Assembly (NCBI GenBank): GCA_945788445.1
Contig: CALZMA010000075.1
Location: 1-5,478, forward strand
Direction: 5' to 3'
Length of the DNA stretch: 5,478 nt
Origin: an uncultured Bacteroidales bacterium
GTDB taxonomy: Bacteria > Bacteroidota > Bacteroidia > Bacteroidales > Bacteroidaceae
The notes below the pieces were generated by a model. That model was not told where the DNA came from. It did no database searches and saw nothing but the letters and a program-made list of their open reading frames with translations. Every line of letters begins with the position of its first letter. Within the stretch, counting starts at the first letter, position 1. Positions 4,701 through 5,478 of the stretch are shown here, piece by piece. The position numbers and the translations under genes are program-made.

Positions 4701-5336
4701 ATGAAACGCATCCTGCCCCTCCTGAGCCTCCTGCTCTGCCTCGCGGCCTTCACCGCCTGCGAGGACAACCTGGAGGAAACGCAATCCAAGGAGTTTACGG
4801 ACAACTGGAAGACGCGCAACGCCGACTACTTCCACGCCCGCATGGACGAGGCCAAGGCTGCCGTCGCCGCCGCCCGCCAAGCCTACGGCGACGACTGGGA
4901 GGCACACTGCGACTGGCGCGTGTACCGCAGCTACGCCAAGATGCCCGGCGGCATCGAGGCCGACTCCATCTGCGCAAAGGTGGTGGCGCGCGGCGAAGGT
5001 GCCGATGTGCCGCTCTACACCGACTCGGTGAAGGTGAACTACGTGGGACGGCTCATGCCGACGCAGAGCTACGAGGACGGACTCGTGTTTGACCACAGCG
5101 GACTCTACGCCGAGGACGACTATGTCTTCAACCCGCAGCTCAGCCAGCCGGCTTCCTTCCTCGTGAGCAACCTCATCGAGGGCTACACCACGGCCCTGCT
5201 CCACATGCACGTGGGCGACCGCTGGCGCATCTTCATTCCGCAGGAACTGGGCTACACGTCGATTTCCACCAAGGTTATCCCGGCCTATTCCACCCTCGTC
5301 TTCGACCTCCAGCTCCGCGCGGTGAAGCGGCCGTAG
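4701..5336 (+). CDS. Divergent FKBP-type peptidyl-prolyl isomerase-like lipoprotein
   Basis: This 211-residue protein opens with a lipoprotein signal peptide: MKR, a Leu-rich core and lipobox-like FTAC with Cys20. The -3 residue is Phe rather than Leu. Acidic residues follow at once (CEDNLEE), resembling acidic lipoprotein export tags of Bacteroidota, so surface exposure is possible. Residues 21-105 are charged and do not show the FKBP_N signature of the other three paralogues. An FKBP-like domain covers about 108-208: VKVNYVGRL, VFDHS (Phe130-Asp131), LIEGY (158-162), IFIPQELGY (177-185), and IPAYSTLVFDLQL. It differs at key pocket sites. The conserved Trp of VIxGW is Tyr162, YG is Tyr185-Thr186, and IPP is IPA. 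About six extra residues (MPTQSYEDG) lengthen the loop before VFD. Two cysteines (70, 91) remain in the mature part and could pair. It may be a weak isomerase or a binding/chaperone protein. It lies downstream of glyQS on the same strand. Confidence 0.88.
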   Translation: MKRILPLLSLLLCLAAFTACEDNLEETQSKEFTDNWKTRNADYFHARMDEAKAAVAAARQAYGDDWEAHCDWRVYRSYAKMPGGIEADSICAKVVARGEGADVPLYTDSVKVNYVGRLMPTQSYEDGLVFDHSGLYAEDDYVFNPQLSQPASFLVSNLIEGYTTALLHMHVGDRWRIFIPQELGYTSISTKVIPAYSTLVFDLQLRAVKRP

Positions 5337-5366
5337 GGGAATTTTTCCCCGCGAGGGAAGCCTCGC
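5336..5366 (+). terminator. Two adjacent hairpins at the end of the lipoprotein gene
   Basis: GGGGAA (5336-5341) and TTCCCC (5345-5350) form a 6-bp stem around TTT, beginning inside the stop codon. Directly after it GCGAGG (5351-5356) and CCTCGC (5361-5366) form a second perfect 6-bp stem around GAAG. There is no T-run after either, so intrinsic termination is uncertain; they may instead protect the mRNA 3' end or belong to the repeat region that follows. Confidence 0.4.
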
Positions 5367-5378
5367 CGCGCATGGTGG

Positions 5379-5478
5379 GCAACAGGCGTTCAACGCCCGC
5401 CCCGAAGGAATTGTTGCAAGGCGACAGGCGTTCAACGCGAGGGCTGAAAGCCCGACCTTTAGCCCATAGCCCAGGGTG
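5379..5478. repeat. Palindromic repeat region at the right edge (possible dispersed REP-like element, incomplete)
   Basis: A 15-bp motif ACAGGCGTTCAACGC occurs exactly at 5382-5396 and 5424-5438, 42 bases apart. With three flanking bases, one of them mismatched, the repeat spans 5379-5396 and 5421-5438. Each copy is self-complementary (GCGTT-C-AACGC), and the first extends to GGCGTT-C-AACGCC (5385-5397). Then GGGCT-GAA-AGCCC (5441-5453) forms another hairpin, and TAGCCCATAGCCCAGGGTG runs into the window edge. No coding potential is apparent. The run of short palindromes resembles the dispersed intergenic repeats of many Bacteroidota genomes, but the element is cut off and its true ends cannot be seen. 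Confidence 0.6.

Noticed and set aside
3315..5435. A 706-codon open frame on the minus strand
   Set aside because: It lies antisense to glyQS and the lipoprotein gene, crosses their intergenic gap, and has a Val/His/Leu/Ala-rich composition with no recognisable domain. It is a by-product of GC-rich codon use on the other strand.

Overview
The window reads as chromosomal DNA of a GC-rich member of the Bacteroidota, most likely Bacteroidales. Three things point there. Two promoters have perfect matches to the Bacteroides-type -7 box TAnnTTTG, one of them with a TTTG box exactly 19 bases upstream. Start codons follow A-rich leaders rather than Shine-Dalgarno sites. The glycyl-tRNA synthetase is the single-chain alpha2 type with a Bacteroidales-like N-terminus. 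The genus cannot be fixed from the sequence alone.

Layout. Positions 1-1879 carry three tandem minus-strand genes for FKBP-type peptidyl-prolyl isomerases, 31-37 bp apart and very probably one operon read right to left. In order of transcription they are a cytoplasmic enzyme (1292-1879), a lipoprotein (397-1254), and an exported protein with a cleavable signal peptide that runs off the left edge (1-365). A 358-bp divergent intergenic region (1880-2237) holds a tandem array with an exact 21-bp period, a good -7 box for the leftward operon, a promoter for the rightward gene and two strong hairpins. Rightward come a sirtuin (2238-2945), the glycyl-tRNA synthetase gene with its own textbook promoter (3033-4574), and a fourth, divergent FKBP-type lipoprotein (4701-5336). 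The last 142 bp contain no gene. They hold a dense run of small palindromes and a repeated 15-bp motif that looks like the edge of a dispersed repeat.

How it fits together. Four FKBP-family proteins lie within 5.5 kb, addressed to cytoplasm, membrane (two lipoproteins) and periplasm. This suggests a proline-isomerase/chaperone set duplicated and re-targeted along the export route. The sirtuin and GlyRS look like ordinary housekeeping genes. I see no mobile element, RNA gene, CRISPR array or defence system. The most unusual parts are the helically phased 21-bp repeat array, which probably lies in the leader of the FKBP operon, the divergent GlyRS-linked FKBP, and the sirtuin lacking a full zinc-binding cysteine set.
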